From DASPNM01 sp035626515 (GTDB lineage Bacteria > Bacteroidota > Bacteroidia > Chitinophagales > Chitinophagaceae): 48,525 nt of DNA. Where the stretch lies: assembly GCA_035626515.1 (NCBI GenBank), contig DASPNM010000010.1:1-48525 (forward strand), given 5' to 3'. Below, piece after piece: positions 16,317 to 25,112 of this stretch. The notes beneath the pieces were generated by a model. It was given only the letters and a program-made list of their open reading frames with translations. It was not told the origin of the DNA and did not search any database. The number at the start of each line of letters is the position of its first letter. Position 1 is the first letter of the stretch. A program made the position numbers and the translations under genes.

Positions 16317-16357
16317 GAAAATTAATCGGCGCAGGAACAGGAGCAGCCAGGGGAAAG

Positions 16358-17122
16358 CTACGTCTCGTTACGGATCAAACAATCCAGGTCGCGGATGCCC
16401 AGGGTCTTTTCGGTGATGAACCCCTCTGCATATTTCACCCCGATGCGTTTCCCGAACGCGCGGGCGCGGGCCACGATCGCTTCCATGAAATCGGGCGTGG
16501 AGATGTAGGTTGACGGTTCTTCGTCGTCGGCCTGCCCGCTGTAGAACTGGCTGCCGTATGCCGCGATGGCTTTCATACGCTGTTCGAAAACGTCGGTGAT
16601 GTCGATCAGGAAATCGGGCTCGTGGTGCCAGTCCTGGATATAGTGCAGCACATAAGCCGGGCGCCAGCGTTCCTGCTCGCGTCCCTGCTCGTCAGTGGTG
16701 CGGATCTTCATCAGCCCGGACAGAAAACAGGCTTCGCGGATGAGATTACCGGCGCGACCGTGATCGGGGTGGCGGTCATGGAGGACGTTCGCCAGTACAA
16801 TTTCGGGCTGGTATTTTCGAATGGTGGTGATGAGCTTAAATTTATTCTCTTCATTGTTCTCGAAGAACCCGTCGCGCATTTTCAAATTTTCGCGCACCTC
16901 TACGCCCATAATCATGGCGGCCTCCGCCGCCTCCTGGTAGCGCATCTCCACCGAACCGCGCGTCCCGAGTTCTCCTTCGGTGAGGTCTGCAATACCCACT
17001 TTCTTTCCGCGGCGCAGTTCATTGATGATGGTACCCGAACAGCTCAGCTCCACATCGTCGGGATGCACGCCGATGGCGAGGATGTCGAGCTTGTTTACGA
17101 TCCCTGGCTGTTTGCCGCTCAT
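16358..17122 (-). CDS. bshB1: Bacillithiol biosynthesis deacetylase BshB1
   Basis: The 254-residue cytoplasmic protein belongs to the PIG-L/LmbE zinc deacetylases. The N-terminal motif GVHPDDVELSCSGTI supplies zinc ligands and the catalytic Asp, and HDRHPDHGRAG carries the second His motif. GELGTRGSVEMRYQEAAEAA and MKIRTTDEQGREQERWRP match BshB1. The enzyme removes acetate from N-acetylglucosaminyl-malate, the second step of bacillithiol synthesis; bshA and bshC are not in the window. The gene diverges from the APC permease across 110 bases. Downstream, 95 bases separate its end from the ureohydrolase start, which has its own promoter-like sequence, so they need not be one operon. Confidence 0.9.
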   Translation of the reverse strand: MSGKQPGIVNKLDILAIGVHPDDVELSCSGTIINELRRGKKVGIADLTEGELGTRGSVEMRYQEAAEAAMIMGVEVRENLKMRDGFFENNEENKFKLITTIRKYQPEIVLANVLHDRHPDHGRAGNLIREACFLSGLMKIRTTDEQGREQERWRPAYVLHYIQDWHHEPDFLIDITDVFEQRMKAIAAYGSQFYSGQADDEEPSTYISTPDFMEAIVARARAFGKRIGVKYAEGFITEKTLGIRDLDCLIRNET

Positions 17123-17232
17123 GATTCAAATTATCGGGTAAAAATAATGAAGATAACCCCATCTGGGAGTGCCTGGAGAGTGGGGTGGCAAAGAAGTTGA
17201 GGGAAAGGGGGACTGCATGTAAACAAGGAATC

Positions 17233-18444
17233 ATGACGGAATTACGCAGAAGCCTGAACCTTGCCCAATGCGTTTTTTTCGGCGTGGGGTCGATACTGGG
17301 AGCGGGTATCTACACCCTGCTTGGGAAAGTGGCGGGCTGGTCCGGTAACCTGGTTTGGGTCTCACTCCTGATCTCGTCCTTCACCGCGTTCTGCACCGCA
17401 ACGGCATACGCTGAACTGAGCGCGCTGTTTCCAAAAGCAGGCGGGGAATATGTTTACGTGAAACGCGCAACCGGCAGGACGCTGGGAACCGTACTCGGTT
17501 TAGTGATCTCGCTCAACGGAATCATCAGCGGAGCAACGGTGTCGGTCGGGTTTGGCGGCTACCTCACCGAGTTGCTGCCCGTCGCGGAGCTGCTCGGCGC
17601 GCTGGCGATCATCCTGGTGATATTTCTCGTGAATGTGTCGGGGATCCGGGAATCGTCGACAATGAACATTATTTTCACCATTATCGAATTTTCCGGGCTT
17701 GCCTTTGTGATCGTTGCCGCGTTTCCATATCTCGGGCAGGTGAACCTCTTGGAAGCCGGCGACCGCGGGTGGAACGGAGTGTTCACGGCGGCGGCATTGG
17801 GCTTTTTTGCCTACATCGGGTTCGAGGAAATCGTGAAACTTGCGGAAGAAACAAAGAAACCGGAGCGCAACATCCCGCGGGCGCTGTTCATTGCGAACGC
17901 CGTTGTCGGTGTACTGTATTTTTTTGTAGGGATTTGCGCGGTAAGCGTGATCCCCTGGGAGGAACTGGGCCAATCTTCGAGTCCTCTCGCCGATATCGTG
18001 GGCAGCCGCTTTGGAAAGACGGCAATCACGGCTATTTCGATCATCGCCTTATTCGCGACAGCAAACACCATCCTGTCGAATATGCTGGGCAGCTCACGAG
18101 TGCTGCTGAATATGTCGCGGGAGATCACCTGGATGAAACGGTTTTCAAAAGTTTCGGAAAAACGAAGGACTCCCATTGCTACCCTGGTGCTGATCTTTTT
18201 CGTTATGTCGGCCTTCGCGCTGATCGGAAACATCGAGACCATCGCCCGGATCGCGAACCTATTCATTTTCGTGACTTTCCTGTTTGTGAATATTTCAGTC
18301 CTGGTGCTCCGCGCAAAAGAAAAAAACCTCCGCAGACCCTATCGTTCTCCGCTGACTATCGGGAAGGTGCCGGTATTGAACGTTCTCGCCATCCTGCTGA
18401 TCCTGGTGTTACTTGGATTCAATGTCTTCGCGTTGGTTGGTTGA
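17233..18444 (+). CDS. APC-family amino-acid permease
   Basis: The 403-residue inner-membrane protein starts at ATG 17233 (MTELRRSLNLAQC); an in-frame upstream ATG only adds a charged, non-conserved tail. Helix 1 has the family signature GVGSILGAGIYTLLGKVAG with the broken glycine-rich centre that binds the amino-acid backbone. GGEYVYVKRATG follows, and helix 6 contains FFAYIGFEEIVKLAEETKKP, again typical of APC carriers. Eleven or twelve hydrophobic segments are visible. Substrate specificity (amino acid or polyamine) cannot be read. The gene diverges from bshB1. Confidence 0.9.
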   Translation: MTELRRSLNLAQCVFFGVGSILGAGIYTLLGKVAGWSGNLVWVSLLISSFTAFCTATAYAELSALFPKAGGEYVYVKRATGRTLGTVLGLVISLNGIISGATVSVGFGGYLTELLPVAELLGALAIILVIFLVNVSGIRESSTMNIIFTIIEFSGLAFVIVAAFPYLGQVNLLEAGDRGWNGVFTAAALGFFAYIGFEEIVKLAEETKKPERNIPRALFIANAVVGVLYFFVGICAVSVIPWEELGQSSSPLADIVGSRFGKTAITAISIIALFATANTILSNMLGSSRVLLNMSREITWMKRFSKVSEKRRTPIATLVLIFFVMSAFALIGNIETIARIANLFIFVTFLFVNISVLVLRAKEKNLRRPYRSPLTIGKVPVLNVLAILLILVLLGFNVFALVG

Positions 18445-18513
18445 TTGGCTGGTTACCAGGTTAGCATTCGCCAATAGTAAACTATTAAATTATTAAACCC
18501 ATCAACCAGCAAA
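18445..18513. other. AT-rich intergenic spacer with weak inverted repeats between convergent genes
   Basis: GGCTGGTT near the start and AACCAGC near the end could pair across about 50 bases, with AATAGT-AA-ACTATT between them. It may act as a poor two-way terminator. Some of it reads with a 7-base rhythm but without clear unit identity. No gene is seen. Confidence 0.3.
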
Positions 18514-19206
18514 CTAATACGGCGCCTTAAACGGGTTATTGTACCAGACCCCGTCGATCTCTTTTACAAAACTTTCGATCTGGCGATCTACTTTATCGGC
18601 AGGGTCCCAGTCCTGCTTCATGCTGCTGCCGAAGAAAAAGGCCACAGTCTGATAAAAACGCGCCGTGACTCCGCCACGATATTCCTTCACGATCTCGTAG
18701 CAGTTGTTTCCGGTCTGCCGGTTGATCAGTTTCATGAGTACTTTCCCCTGGTAAACGGAAAGATTGGAGATCGGATCGGCAAACTGTTGTTTCAATTCTT
18801 TTTCGCGCGTCTTGATATACGCTTTCCGGTCCCTTTTGGATTTGATATTGCTCAGCTTCGCGTTGATGTCGTTGATAGTTGCACCGGCGATGCGCGCGTA
18901 AGGATAGGTAACATAGACGGCGTTGCGCAGCCGCGTCCATTCGGCGATGTAGCGCGCCAGCTGGTCGGGCGACATCCGCGAAACCCAAACGTTCTCGAGC
19001 TCTTTGTACGGAAGCAATTCGTTCTTGTACCAGATGGCCGCGACCACTACCGTGTCGTTCAGACCCCAGTTTTTTGCACGTTCCGCCACGCTGGGCACAG
19101 GAAGAATTTGAAGGGTATCCTCCTCCGACGGGGGCGTTACCTGCGCCGCGGTTGTGAGAGCAGCGAAGCAAAGCACACAGGCGGCTAAATTACGGACGTG
19201 GAGCAT
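18514..19206 (-). CDS. DUF4294-type secreted protein
   Basis: The 230-residue protein starts at ATG 19204-19206. A GTG 12 bases upstream is in frame, but a TACCTTTG promoter element at 19230-19223 puts the transcript start close to that GTG. A signal peptide (MLHVRNLAACVLCFAALTTAAQ) is followed by VYVTYPYARIAGATINDINA, KAYIKTREKELKQQFADPI and VYQGKVLMKLINRQTGNNCY, the conserved core I recall for DUF4294. Function is unknown; such proteins are common in Bacteroidota and probably periplasmic. It is convergent with the APC permease gene. Confidence 0.8.
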   Translation of the reverse strand: MLHVRNLAACVLCFAALTTAAQVTPPSEEDTLQILPVPSVAERAKNWGLNDTVVVAAIWYKNELLPYKELENVWVSRMSPDQLARYIAEWTRLRNAVYVTYPYARIAGATINDINAKLSNIKSKRDRKAYIKTREKELKQQFADPISNLSVYQGKVLMKLINRQTGNNCYEIVKEYRGGVTARFYQTVAFFFGSSMKQDWDPADKVDRQIESFVKEIDGVWYNNPFKAPY

Positions 19207-19222
19207 CACTGATTTCACCTTA

Positions 19223-19230
19223 CAAAGGTA
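19223..19230 (-). promoter_or_regulatory. TAnnTTTG -7 element for the DUF4294 gene
   Basis: TACCTTTG on the minus strand, 17 bases before the ATG at 19206. No convincing TTG -33 element is seen. Confidence 0.5.
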
Positions 19231-19307
19231 AAAAACGGTTTTGAGGACCTCACGGTAATGATCATTGCCGGCGCGGCAAATACTGTTTTCGAAACGCTAA
19301 AATTTGC

Positions 19308-21941
19308 TTAGGGCTGTTCCCGGCGGTTGAGCTGGATGCGTCGGGCCATGCTGATGAGAATACCCACTGCAGTGACGACCACTCCCAGCCAGAGAAGGTT
19401 GATGAAGGGAAAGCGATAGGCTTTCAATGTTAAATACTTCATGACTGCGTTGGATTCGCGGATCCCGATCTCCGCACGACCGGCAGAACCCGGCTTGTTC
19501 ACGTCAGGCTCTTCAACGCTGTTGATCATCAGCACCAGCCTTTCTGCAATTACCGTGTCCGGGACTACGAGGGGTCCGCTGGCGGTACGAATATGGAGCG
19601 GTTGCGAAGTGATGTTGGTTCCGGAGCGCGAGTGTACTTTCAACGTGGCTACGGTGCCGCGATCTTCGGGTGCGAATCCGGCGGAGGGCAGGCTATCCCG
19701 CGTAACCAGGCTTTCGAGAGTGATGTATCCGGCTGAATACCACAAACTGTCGCCAGGGCGCATCCACCGGAAATGGAATTGCGAAGTGTCCTGGTTCTTA
19801 TCCGGATTCGGCAGCGATGTGATGTAGGTGAAAACATCGTGATCCCAGTATTTTCGCGAAGCGGGATTGGCCATCAATCCTTCGTTGCCCTTGTAGTTCA
19901 CAAAAGCGTTCGGCTCGAGCACGAATTCTTCCCGCCCGTCGGTGCTTCGGAAGCGAAGCTTGTAATACCATTGTTCTTTTTTGGGATGTGCCGAATCACT
20001 TTCGTAGGTCACGCGGTATTTCCCCATCGGCGTTTCCACACCTTGTACCAGCGTCAGGTTTTCCCCCGGGTTTTCCTTGCTTTCAGGGCCGAAGTTCACC
20101 TGGATGCCGCTGGTATTTTTTGACAGTACTTCCTTGTTCGATGAGGAAATGAGAATGCCAAGCAGCACCATCCCGAATCCCACGTGCGAAATGGAACCGC
20201 CGGAAAGTCGCAGCTTCCCCTTCAAACCGATCCAGATATATGAGGCATTGGCAACGATGGTATAGATGCTGCAGGCTGTTGCCAGCCAGATGGCCCCCAG
20301 GAAGGCAGGTCCCTGTTTTGTGTACTTGATGTCGCCGAAAATGAAAAACAACGCGGAAAGCACGAACGCGATTGCTGTCGGAATAAGTAGTTGCTTCCAG
20401 AAAACGCCGCTGGGAGTGAACCGGTAACGGAAATATTGAGTGATCGCGGTGAGGAGCGCCAGGATGATGGCTACATAGATTTGAATGCTGTTATACGCGA
20501 ACTCGGGATCTTCCGGACGTGCGATGCGAAAGTCGAACACTTCATTAATAACAGGCACCGAAGTCTTGCCTATAATAACGATCGCGGAAAGAAAAAAAAC
20601 AAGCGCGCCGATAAACATCCAGAACTCCCGGGAAGAGCTGTTTTCTTCCCTGGGCATCGCCGGTACCCGCTGGTGAATGCGGACGGTCGTGAGCGCAAGC
20701 CCGGCAAGCAGCGCCGTGAACCCCACGATCGGGCCTGCCTCCGGCAAATACCGGGAAACCAGGGAAGTGGCTCCGAGCACCAGCACCGACGCGAGGGCAG
20801 TAATCCGAAAGTCCTTTTCTGTCTTTGCTCCGAGTACTGCCGGCAACCAGAGAAAGAAATAGAGGAACAGGTACAGCTGCGCGTTCATTCCAAGGTCGGT
20901 GAACGCGTGTACCGAAGCGTCGCCGAGGATGCCGCTGCGCGTGAGAAAGGTGGAATAGAGTACAAAGGCGAAAGAGAGTATGAAGAACAGGTAAGTTGTT
21001 CTCAGGGAATGCCCACTGTGACGGAAAATAATCGCGGTATGTATTCCGGCGATCAGGATCAGCCAGGGAACCAGGGATGCGTTTTCCACCGGGTCCCAGG
21101 CCCAGTAGCCCCCAAAGCTGAGCGATTCATAAGCCCACATGCCTCCCATCATAATTCCGACTCCCAGCGAGGCCGCCGCAAACAGCGCCCAGGGAAGCGC
21201 GGCGCGGATCCAGTCGCCCGTTTTTTTCGTCCACAGGCCGGCCACGGCAAAGGCGAATGGAATGAGCGTGGAGGCGAAGCCGAGAAAAAGCACCGGCGGA
21301 TGAATGACCATCCAATAATTCTGCAGCAGGGGGTTCAAATCGTTTCCATCCTGGATGGATCGGAGGTAATCCGGACGCAGGGGCTGCGATGTATCGAAAT
21401 TAATGTGCAGGGCCGGTGCGTTGTCGAGAATTCCGGAATCGCGCAGCAGGATGAATGGATTGGAACCAACGCGGGCATCCCCGATGTAAATGCCGGCGAT
21501 CATCGTGGCCAAAATGAATTGCGCGAACGAGACCACGGCCATCACCGGCGCCTCCCAACGGCTTTTACGGGTGATCAGCAGCACACCCAGCACGCAGTGC
21601 CAGATGCTCCACAGCAAGAAACTTCCTTCCTGGCCTTCCCAGAGACTGGCCAGAAGGTATTTGAATTCGAGCGCGCGGCTGCTGTGCTGCCACGCATATT
21701 TGTATTCAAAAAGATGGTTCTGGATGATATAAACGAGCAGTCCGAAAATCGCGAATACCGAGATCACTTCGGTAAGAAAAGCGATCCGCGCAAGCTTTTT
21801 CCACGCCGCAGAATCTGTTGCAAGCTGAGAGCGCACGGAACGGAAGTAGGCGAAAGCGGCGACCGCGGACGCCACCAGCGACAGCACGATGAAAAAGCGA
21901 CCGAGCTGGCCAGGAAGTAATTGCTCGCCGACGTAATCCAT
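19308..21941 (-). CDS. ccmF: Cytochrome c maturation haem lyase component CcmF
   Basis: The 877-residue polytopic protein is longer than typical CcmF (about 650) because of a long periplasmic C-terminal region. It has about 14-15 membrane segments. Family marks are SLWEGQEGSFLLW, MVIHPPVLFLGF (a conserved His that would sit at the haem) and the Trp-rich periplasmic loop around GGYWAWDPVENASLVPWL. Together with CcmE it attaches haem to CxxCH motifs of exported apocytochromes. The last part (from about residue 600) is a soluble domain with LVQGVETPMGKYRVTY, then a final membrane helix. It begins 5 bases after ccmE, so the two are co-translated. A CxxCH-containing lipoprotein is encoded 10 kb away at 31875. 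Confidence 0.92.
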   Translation of the reverse strand: MDYVGEQLLPGQLGRFFIVLSLVASAVAAFAYFRSVRSQLATDSAAWKKLARIAFLTEVISVFAIFGLLVYIIQNHLFEYKYAWQHSSRALEFKYLLASLWEGQEGSFLLWSIWHCVLGVLLITRKSRWEAPVMAVVSFAQFILATMIAGIYIGDARVGSNPFILLRDSGILDNAPALHINFDTSQPLRPDYLRSIQDGNDLNPLLQNYWMVIHPPVLFLGFASTLIPFAFAVAGLWTKKTGDWIRAALPWALFAAASLGVGIMMGGMWAYESLSFGGYWAWDPVENASLVPWLILIAGIHTAIIFRHSGHSLRTTYLFFILSFAFVLYSTFLTRSGILGDASVHAFTDLGMNAQLYLFLYFFLWLPAVLGAKTEKDFRITALASVLVLGATSLVSRYLPEAGPIVGFTALLAGLALTTVRIHQRVPAMPREENSSSREFWMFIGALVFFLSAIVIIGKTSVPVINEVFDFRIARPEDPEFAYNSIQIYVAIILALLTAITQYFRYRFTPSGVFWKQLLIPTAIAFVLSALFFIFGDIKYTKQGPAFLGAIWLATACSIYTIVANASYIWIGLKGKLRLSGGSISHVGFGMVLLGILISSSNKEVLSKNTSGIQVNFGPESKENPGENLTLVQGVETPMGKYRVTYESDSAHPKKEQWYYKLRFRSTDGREEFVLEPNAFVNYKGNEGLMANPASRKYWDHDVFTYITSLPNPDKNQDTSQFHFRWMRPGDSLWYSAGYITLESLVTRDSLPSAGFAPEDRGTVATLKVHSRSGTNITSQPLHIRTASGPLVVPDTVIAERLVLMINSVEEPDVNKPGSAGRAEIGIRESNAVMKYLTLKAYRFPFINLLWLGVVVTAVGILISMARRIQLNRREQP

Positions 21942-21946
21942 GGATC

Positions 21947-22408
21947 TCAGTATTTGGTTTCGCCGGAGCTGCTGTTGACTGGAGCAGCAGGCTGCGAGGT
22001 GGGTTGGACTCCCCGGAGTGTTTTTTCAGCGGCTTTGAGATCATCTTTGTATTTCGACGGGCATTTCGTCTGCACCCGCTTGCACTCAAAATGATCGCCT
22101 TCAAACCTGCCCTCCAGGACTACGCGCTCGCTGATCTCCAGGTTTTCGATCCGACCTTTCCGGTACACCACCCGCATCCGTTCTCCCGTGCTGTCAATGG
22201 CGTGAAAGCTGAGATAGTTCGGATCCTTCAGTTCATCGTACTCCATCGGTTGTGAACGGTCCAGCTGCGCCGCCACGTGCACGAATTTTCCCGGCTGTGC
22301 GCGGGCACCGGCAATCGTTTCATAAGTAGCGGAGGTTTCCAGAAAACTCACCAGCACCGCGATGGCTCCGGCAATCATGACCAGCAGAACAATGTGTGTT
22401 TTCTTCAT
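21947..22408 (-). CDS. ccmE: Haem chaperone CcmE with CxxxY haem-binding motif
   Basis: The 153-residue protein has an N-terminal membrane anchor (about residues 5-22) and a periplasmic beta-barrel (OB) domain. It matches CcmE in the order KFVHVAAQLD, MRVVYRKGRIENLEISERVVLEGRF and the haem site QTKCPSKY. The haem-attaching residue is Cys116 in C-PSK-Y120, not the His of HxxxY found in Escherichia coli; the CxxxY form is known from some other bacteria and archaea. CcmE holds haem covalently and delivers it to CcmF. The Ser/Thr/Pro tail after residue 130 is probably disordered. A TATTTTTG element lies 20 bases upstream. Confidence 0.92.
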   Translation of the reverse strand: MKKTHIVLLVMIAGAIAVLVSFLETSATYETIAGARAQPGKFVHVAAQLDRSQPMEYDELKDPNYLSFHAIDSTGERMRVVYRKGRIENLEISERVVLEGRFEGDHFECKRVQTKCPSKYKDDLKAAEKTLRGVQPTSQPAAPVNSSSGETKY

Positions 22409-22428
22409 AAACCGTCCGGAAAGACGCG

Positions 22429-22436
22429 CAAAAATA
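22429..22436 (-). promoter_or_regulatory. TAnnTTTG -7 element for ccmE-ccmF
   Basis: TATTTTTG followed by CGC on the minus strand, 20 bases before the ccmE ATG at 22408. Confidence 0.5.
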
Positions 22437-22484
22437 AGCCAAAACCGTGAGCAGCGCCCGACGGAAATGAACGCATTTTTCCCT

Positions 22485-23783
22485 TCAACGCGTTTTGCTG
22501 CCGGACCTCACGGTTTTAACAGGAGTTTTTGGCTTTTTTTCTGCCGCCTGCATTTTCCGGTAGGCTTCCATGCCCCATTTCCGGGCGAAATCGAAGACGG
22601 GGTTGTAGTCAAGGGCTGTAGAGAAATACATCACCGCCTGTGAATATTTGTTTTGTTTGAAATAGGCATATCCTATTGCCGACAACGGGAGATGGGCGTC
22701 CTGGTATTCCAGGTCCAGCGCTCTTTCCGCGTCGCGAATCGCCTGTACGTAGAGTCCCTGCTCGATCCGCATCCAGGCGCGTTCGGCGTATGTGGCCCCG
22801 AAATTCGAATCCATTTTTATTGCCTTTTCAAATTCCAGGTTCGCCGACCCGTACATTTTTGCCTTCCCGTATGCACGGCCTTTGTACGCCTGCGCGAGAA
22901 TATAAGCCGGGTCGGCAAGCAGGGCGGAATCGAGACTCCTGATTGCATCCGAAGTCCGCAGCAGGTTCGCTTCGGCAAGTCCCCGCTGGCAATATGCCGC
23001 GGCGTAATTAGCTTTCAGCCGGAGCGCGGCGTTGCAGCTGCCAATCGCTTCATCGTGTTTTCCCAAAATGTTATCGAGGTAGGCCCGGTCGAAACATTCC
23101 ACCGCTATTTCTTCGAGCGGCTTCAGTGAAGGGATCGTGTTTTGATTTTTTTGCTGGCGATAATTGGTGGACCAACCTTCATTCCATCCATTGCGAATTG
23201 CCGCGAGGCGGTTGGCCAGCGGAGGGTGTGTGCTCACGAGGGGAACATCCCCAAGCTGTTTCATCGCGGCCTGGGCCTGCTCGAGCGTGGCCCCGAGGCG
23301 ATACATGATAAAGCCGGAGAAGCGGTCGGCTTCCAGTTCCTTGTCAGGCCGGCTTCCAAGGCTGTCGAGCGTATGCCCGCTGAGGTGATGCCCGATCTCA
23401 TGCGCGAAAATGCTCACCGATGCCCAGTACCCGGTCGAGGCCGAATCCAACTCCTGGAGAAACTTATCGTCGTAAATAATATAGCGCAGGAATCCTTTTT
23501 TTGCCAGGAGATTTACCGCCTTGCAGTTTTCGATACCCCTGCATTCCACCAAAATAAAATTGATCGGAAGCCCGACCTCAGCCATGATGTCGCTGACGAT
23601 CTTGCCGGCACGCTCGTGAACGAGCAGTCCGGGAACGGTTCCTTCGCGCAGGCAGATCTCCATCTGCGTAAGCTTTGCGTTGTCTCCGTAATAGCTACAG
23701 TGATAAATGATCTTTCCGTCAAGTTGTGCGTTCGCGACACCGGTGATCAGCAGCAGCAGGGTTGCAATGAAGAATTGGCGCAT
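22485..23783 (-). CDS. Secreted M48-family metalloprotease with TPR repeats
   Basis: The 432-residue protein has a signal peptide (MRQFFIATLLLLITGVANAQ). The M48 zinc site is HEIGHH at 128-133 and the third ligand Glu149 lies in KELEADRFSGF. It resembles periplasmic BepA-type proteases in pairing a peptidase with TPRs: from about residue 225 there are five or six TPR-like units (ECFDRAYLDNILGKHDEAIG; AYCQRGLAEANLLRTSDAIR; ATYAERAWMRIEQGLYVQAI; IGYAYFKQNKYSQAVMYFST). A role in outer-membrane protein quality control is a reasonable inference. A TATTTTTA element (23803-23796) precedes the start. A TPR-less relative is encoded at 39408. Confidence 0.88.
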   Translation of the reverse strand: MRQFFIATLLLLITGVANAQLDGKIIYHCSYYGDNAKLTQMEICLREGTVPGLLVHERAGKIVSDIMAEVGLPINFILVECRGIENCKAVNLLAKKGFLRYIIYDDKFLQELDSASTGYWASVSIFAHEIGHHLSGHTLDSLGSRPDKELEADRFSGFIMYRLGATLEQAQAAMKQLGDVPLVSTHPPLANRLAAIRNGWNEGWSTNYRQQKNQNTIPSLKPLEEIAVECFDRAYLDNILGKHDEAIGSCNAALRLKANYAAAYCQRGLAEANLLRTSDAIRSLDSALLADPAYILAQAYKGRAYGKAKMYGSANLEFEKAIKMDSNFGATYAERAWMRIEQGLYVQAIRDAERALDLEYQDAHLPLSAIGYAYFKQNKYSQAVMYFSTALDYNPVFDFARKWGMEAYRKMQAAEKKPKTPVKTVRSGSKTR

Positions 23784-23864
23784 ACTAAATTTTCATAAAA
23801 ATAATACAGCCAGATGTATCTCCTGACGACGCACCAGGGCTTCGCGTTGCAGGTCGGCTTCACT

Positions 23865-23872
23865 TATCTTTG
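23865..23872 (+). promoter_or_regulatory. TAnnTTTG -7 element for the acyl-CoA dehydrogenase gene
   Basis: TATCTTTGC, 46 bases before the ATG at 23919; a TTG at 23847 gives a rather short 15-base spacer. Confidence 0.45.
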
Positions 23873-23918
23873 CGGCGCCGCTCCCACCTCATACGGGAGA
23901 TTTTCAAAATTCCGAACC

Positions 23919-25076
23919 ATGCTATTTCAACTGAACGAAGAACATTTGATGATACAAAAGGCGGCGCGGGACTTTGCGCAACAGGAATGTCTGCCGGGGG
24001 TTATTGAACGCGATGAACAGCAGAAATTCCCGAAAGAACAGATTCTTAAGCTCGCGGACCTTGGGTTATTGGGAATGATGGTTCCCGTGGAGTACGGAGG
24101 CGCCGGAATGGACACGATCAGCTACGTGCTGGCACTGGAAGAGATCAGCAAGGTAGACGCAAGCGTGGCAGTCATCATGAGCGTGAACAACAGCCTGGTT
24201 TGTTTCGGACTCGAAGCTTACGGCACCGAAGAACAAAAAAGAAAATACCTGGTGCCACTGGCACAGGGAAAGAAAGACGGAAAGCTTTATCTCGGGGCGT
24301 TTATGCTGAGCGAGCCCGAAGCGGGCAGTGACGCTACTTCGCAACGCACCACCGCAGAAGACCGGGGGGATCATTATGTGCTCAACGGCACGAAAAACTG
24401 GATTACCAATGGTGGATCCGCCTCCGTGTACCTCGTAATGGCTCAGACTGACCCCGCAAAAGGTTCTCGCGGCATCAACACGCTGATCGTGGAAAAAGAC
24501 TGGCCCGGCGTGGTGGTGGCAGCCAAGGAAAACAAGCTGGGCATCCGCGCCAGCGATACACATTCGGTGATGTTCAACGACGTGAAGGTGCCGAAGGAAA
24601 ACCGCGTTGGAGACGACGGCTTTGGATTCAAGTTCGCCATGAAAACGCTGGACGGTGGAAGAATTGGAATTGCGTCGCAGGCGCTGGGTATTGCTGCGGG
24701 AGCCTACGAGCTCTCGCGCAGCTACGCCCAGACGCGAAAAGCTTTCGGTACCGAGCTCAGGAATCACCAGGCCATCGCGTTTAAGCTGGCCGATATGGCC
24801 ACCCGCATCGAAGCTTCCCGCCTGCTTTGCCTTAAAGCTGCGTGGGAGAAAGATCAAAACCTGGATTATACCGTCAGCGCATCCATGGCGAAGGTCTTTG
24901 CGTCGGAGACTGCCATGTGGACGACCGTGGAAGCTGTGCAGATTCACGGCGGGTACGGTTACGTGAAGGAATACCATGTGGAACGGATGATGCGCGATGC
25001 AAAAATCACCCAGATTTATGAAGGCACCAGTGAAGTACAGCGGATCGTAATCAGCCGCAGCGTCCTTAGCCGCTAA
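23919..25076 (+). CDS. Acyl-CoA dehydrogenase (short/butyryl type)
   Basis: The 385-residue flavoprotein starts at ATG 23919 (MLFQLNEEHLMIQKAARDFA); an upstream in-frame extension spans the promoter and is not coding. Family signatures are present in order: AFMLSEPEAGSD (FAD contact), NGTKNWITNGG, DGGRIGIASQALGIA, QTRKAFGTELRNHQAIAFKLADMA, VQIHGGYGYVKEYHVERMMRDAKI, and the C-terminal TQIYEGTSEVQR. Glu368 in YEG is at the position of the catalytic base. It oxidises an acyl-CoA to the 2-enoyl-CoA with FAD, passing electrons to ETF, in fatty-acid or branched-chain degradation. Chain-length specificity is not readable with certainty. Confidence 0.95.
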   Translation: MLFQLNEEHLMIQKAARDFAQQECLPGVIERDEQQKFPKEQILKLADLGLLGMMVPVEYGGAGMDTISYVLALEEISKVDASVAVIMSVNNSLVCFGLEAYGTEEQKRKYLVPLAQGKKDGKLYLGAFMLSEPEAGSDATSQRTTAEDRGDHYVLNGTKNWITNGGSASVYLVMAQTDPAKGSRGINTLIVEKDWPGVVVAAKENKLGIRASDTHSVMFNDVKVPKENRVGDDGFGFKFAMKTLDGGRIGIASQALGIAAGAYELSRSYAQTRKAFGTELRNHQAIAFKLADMATRIEASRLLCLKAAWEKDQNLDYTVSASMAKVFASETAMWTTVEAVQIHGGYGYVKEYHVERMMRDAKITQIYEGTSEVQRIVISRSVLSR

Positions 25077-25112
25077 GAACAAATCTGTCGCCGACCCGCG
25101 CGCGCAGCGATC

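Noticed and set aside
20391..21920. A 509-codon plus-strand open frame
   Set aside because: It is antisense to ccmF. The sequence is rich in Arg, Gly, Gln and Glu without any fold-like pattern, while ccmF on the other strand is unmistakable.
24066..25082. A 338-codon minus-strand open frame
   Set aside because: It is antisense to the acyl-CoA dehydrogenase, whose motifs cover the same bases.
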